Below are positions 5,720 to 7,230 of a DNA stretch of 7,230 nt, piece by piece. A program made the position numbers and the translations under genes. Numbering within the stretch: the stretch's first letter is position 1; each line of letters starts with the position of its first letter. Source of the stretch: an uncultured Treponema sp. (lineage in GTDB: Bacteria; Spirochaetota; Spirochaetia; Treponematales; Treponemataceae). The stretch lies in NCBI GenBank assembly GCA_905373565.1, contig CAJPTT010000117.1:1-7230 (forward strand). Reading direction: 5' to 3'. Under the pieces are notes generated by a model, which was given only the letters and a program-made list of their open reading frames with translations, was not told the DNA's origin and did no database searches.

Positions 5720-7230
5720 TGCGGTTGTCTCGATGTTAATGACCGTGTCGGCGATATTCAGCGTCGACTTACGGTGCGAAACGAGGACAACTGTCTTTCC
5801 GGCGCCGGATTCCTTGAGCGATTTAAGGATGATACGCTCGTTAAGGGCATCTAAATTGCTGGTCGGCTCATCGAGGAGAAGGAACGGAGCGTCGTGTAAA
5901 AATGCACGGGCGAGCCCGATACGCTGCTTTTCTCCGCCCGACAGGGTGTCGCCGAGTTCTCCGACCGGCGTATTATAGCCATCGGGAAGGGTGGTAATAA
6001 AATCGTGGATTGATGCTTTTTGTGCTGCCGCAATGACTTCTTCTTCCGACGCATCCAACTTGCCGATTTTGATATTGTCGGCAATCGTGCCTTTGAAGAG
6101 CTGGCTTTCCTGCGTAACGCAGGATTCTATCGCCCGCAACGCTCCGGTCGGAATCATTTTTATGTCCTCTCCGGAGATGCGTATCGCGCCTTTTTGCACT
6201 TCCCAAAACCGCATCAGCAGTTTAAGCAGAGTAGACTTACCCGATCCGCTTGCGCCGTGTATGCCGGTAATGCTATCTTTTTGAATGACGGCGCTGTAAT
6301 CGTGCAATATCCGTTCGTTGCCGTAGCTGAAATCAATATGATCGGCAGCAGCGCCTTCAAATGATCGCAGTTTGCCGTCAGCAGGGATTTCTTCTACGAG
6401 CGGCTGTTCTTCCAACAGACTCAGAATACGGTCGCCGCTTGCCAATGTTTGATGTAAATTGTTGGAAAGCTGCGCAAGGGCGAGCACGGGGCCGAAAGAG
6501 GCGCTCATGCCGAGTGTTATTCCTACGGCGGCGGCAAAATCGATGCTTCCCTGCCGGAAGAGTACAATAGAAAGAAAAAGTTGAGCAAAAGTAAAGAACA
6601 AAACGACCGTGTTCGTTTCAATACGCTGCCGCGCTTCCTGTGTACTTAAATATTCCCCGCCTTTCCCGAGATTATTCGAGCGCTGCCGCAGCTCGGTTCG
6701 AATACGTTCCCCCGCCCCGTATTGGATAATTTCTTCCAAGCCGCGCAGGGCTTCAAGAACAAAGCTGTTTAAGTTTCCGAATTCCGTTCTAAAGGCAAGC
6801 CCTTGTTCGCTTGTCCGCTTGCCGTTGCGCAGGGGAATAATCACGCCTACCGTAATATACCCTGCGAGCGCGACCGGTACCGCAATAAGACTGCGGCTGC
6901 CGAGAAAGAGCAGCATACAAAGGGAGGTCAGCACCGCGATAACGATGGGGGAGATAGTATGGGCATAAAACACTTCCAGCAGCTCGATGTCGATGGTTAT
7001 CAGTGAGATCAAATTCCCTTTATCTTTGCCCTCCAGTTTTGCCGGAGCGAGCTTCCGTAAGACACTGAATACCTTATGCCGAATAATTGCCAAAAGCTTA
7101 AACGCGATATAGTGATTGCAGTATTGCTCTCCATAGTGGAGCGCACCGCGAAGAACGCCGAGAATGATGACCGTTATAGCAATCTGTTTAAGGCTGAGTC
7201 CGAAGAATGTCTTTCCGTTCGCGATCGGTA
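5717..7230 (-). CDS. CydC/CydD-like ABC exporter, fused permease and ATPase, 5' end outside window
   Basis: The product is an ABC half-exporter using ATP to move a substrate across the inner membrane, normally as a dimer. The frame is open to the right edge (503 codons seen). The in-frame TTG at 7093 is internal: the 45 codons upstream of it continue the membrane domain, and no ribosome site was seen there. Numbering from the first whole codon, the membrane domain covers about 1-270. The stretch around 50-85 (HKVFSVLRKLAPAKLEGKDKG) resembles CydC/CydD-type proteins. The ATPase follows: A-loop Tyr302, Walker A GASGSGKS (325-332), Q-loop Gln373, signature LSGGE (429-433), Walker B with catalytic Glu in FLLLDEP (449-455), H-loop His485. 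All catalytic motifs look intact. CydCD exports thiols, but many related pairs have other substrates, so the cargo is unknown. A partner half-transporter probably lies upstream, outside the window. Confidence 0.9.
   Translation of the reverse strand, partial: PIANGKTFFGLSLKQIAITVIILGVLRGALHYGEQYCNHYIAFKLLAIIRHKVFSVLRKLAPAKLEGKDKGNLISLITIDIELLEVFYAHTISPIVIAVLTSLCMLLFLGSRSLIAVPVALAGYITVGVIIPLRNGKRTSEQGLAFRTEFGNLNSFVLEALRGLEEIIQYGAGERIRTELRQRSNNLGKGGEYLSTQEARQRIETNTVVLFFTFAQLFLSIVLFRQGSIDFAAAVGITLGMSASFGPVLALAQLSNNLHQTLASGDRILSLLEEQPLVEEIPADGKLRSFEGAAADHIDFSYGNERILHDYSAVIQKDSITGIHGASGSGKSTLLKLLMRFWEVQKGAIRISGEDIKMIPTGALRAIESCVTQESQLFKGTIADNIKIGKLDASEEEVIAAAQKASIHDFITTLPDGYNTPVGELGDTLSGGEKQRIGLARAFLHDAPFLLLDEPTSNLDALNERIILKSLKESGAGKTVVLVSHRKSTLNIADTVINIETTA

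Noticed and set aside
5991..6968. Several plus-strand open frames of 69-119 codons opposite the ABC gene
   Set aside because: They mirror the conserved membrane and ATPase coding sequence and show no independent motifs or ribosome sites.

Overview
The window reads as a spirochaete chromosome segment, most likely a Treponema. The grounds are a chemoreceptor, a surface-type lipoprotein with a loose spirochaetal lipobox, a lipoprotein form of methionine sulfoxide reductase, and generally Treponema-like protein sequence. This is inference from family resemblance. The species cannot be fixed from the sequence alone. All convincing genes lie on the minus strand, and no stretch over 300 bases lacks a gene. 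No tRNA, rRNA, CRISPR array, insertion sequence or prophage signal was seen.

In transcription order (right to left): (1) a CydC/CydD-like ABC exporter half-molecule (membrane domain plus ATPase) that runs off the right edge, so its true start lies outside the window. (2) After a short gap with a good sigma70-like promoter, whose -35 box overlaps the ABC stop codon, a 700-residue methyl-accepting chemotaxis protein with a periplasmic Cache sensor. (3) After 47 bases, a membrane-anchored SPFH/band-7-like protein. (4) After a 114-base leader with a hairpin and a tandem 9-bp repeat, a 582-residue lipoprotein built of loosely repeated beta-rich modules. (5) After 75 bases, a methionine sulfoxide reductase A with a lipoprotein signal. 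It runs off the left edge and is probably fused to an MsrB domain there.

The short gaps, shared strand and lack of clear terminators suggest that the chemoreceptor, SPFH protein, lipoprotein and reductase could be read together from the promoter near 5691-5719. The lipoprotein and msrA may also have their own promoters. Four of the five products are predicted to be membrane-embedded or lipid-anchored facing the periplasm or surface, and the fifth (MsrA) is exported in its long form. The locus therefore looks like an envelope sensing and maintenance set, but no shared pathway is proven by the sequence.

Three start-site points matter. The chemoreceptor should start at the ATG at 5624, not at the upstream TTG. 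The ABC gene does not start at the in-frame TTG at 7093 but continues past the window edge. The reductase has two credible starts, one giving an exported lipoprotein and one a cytoplasmic enzyme.
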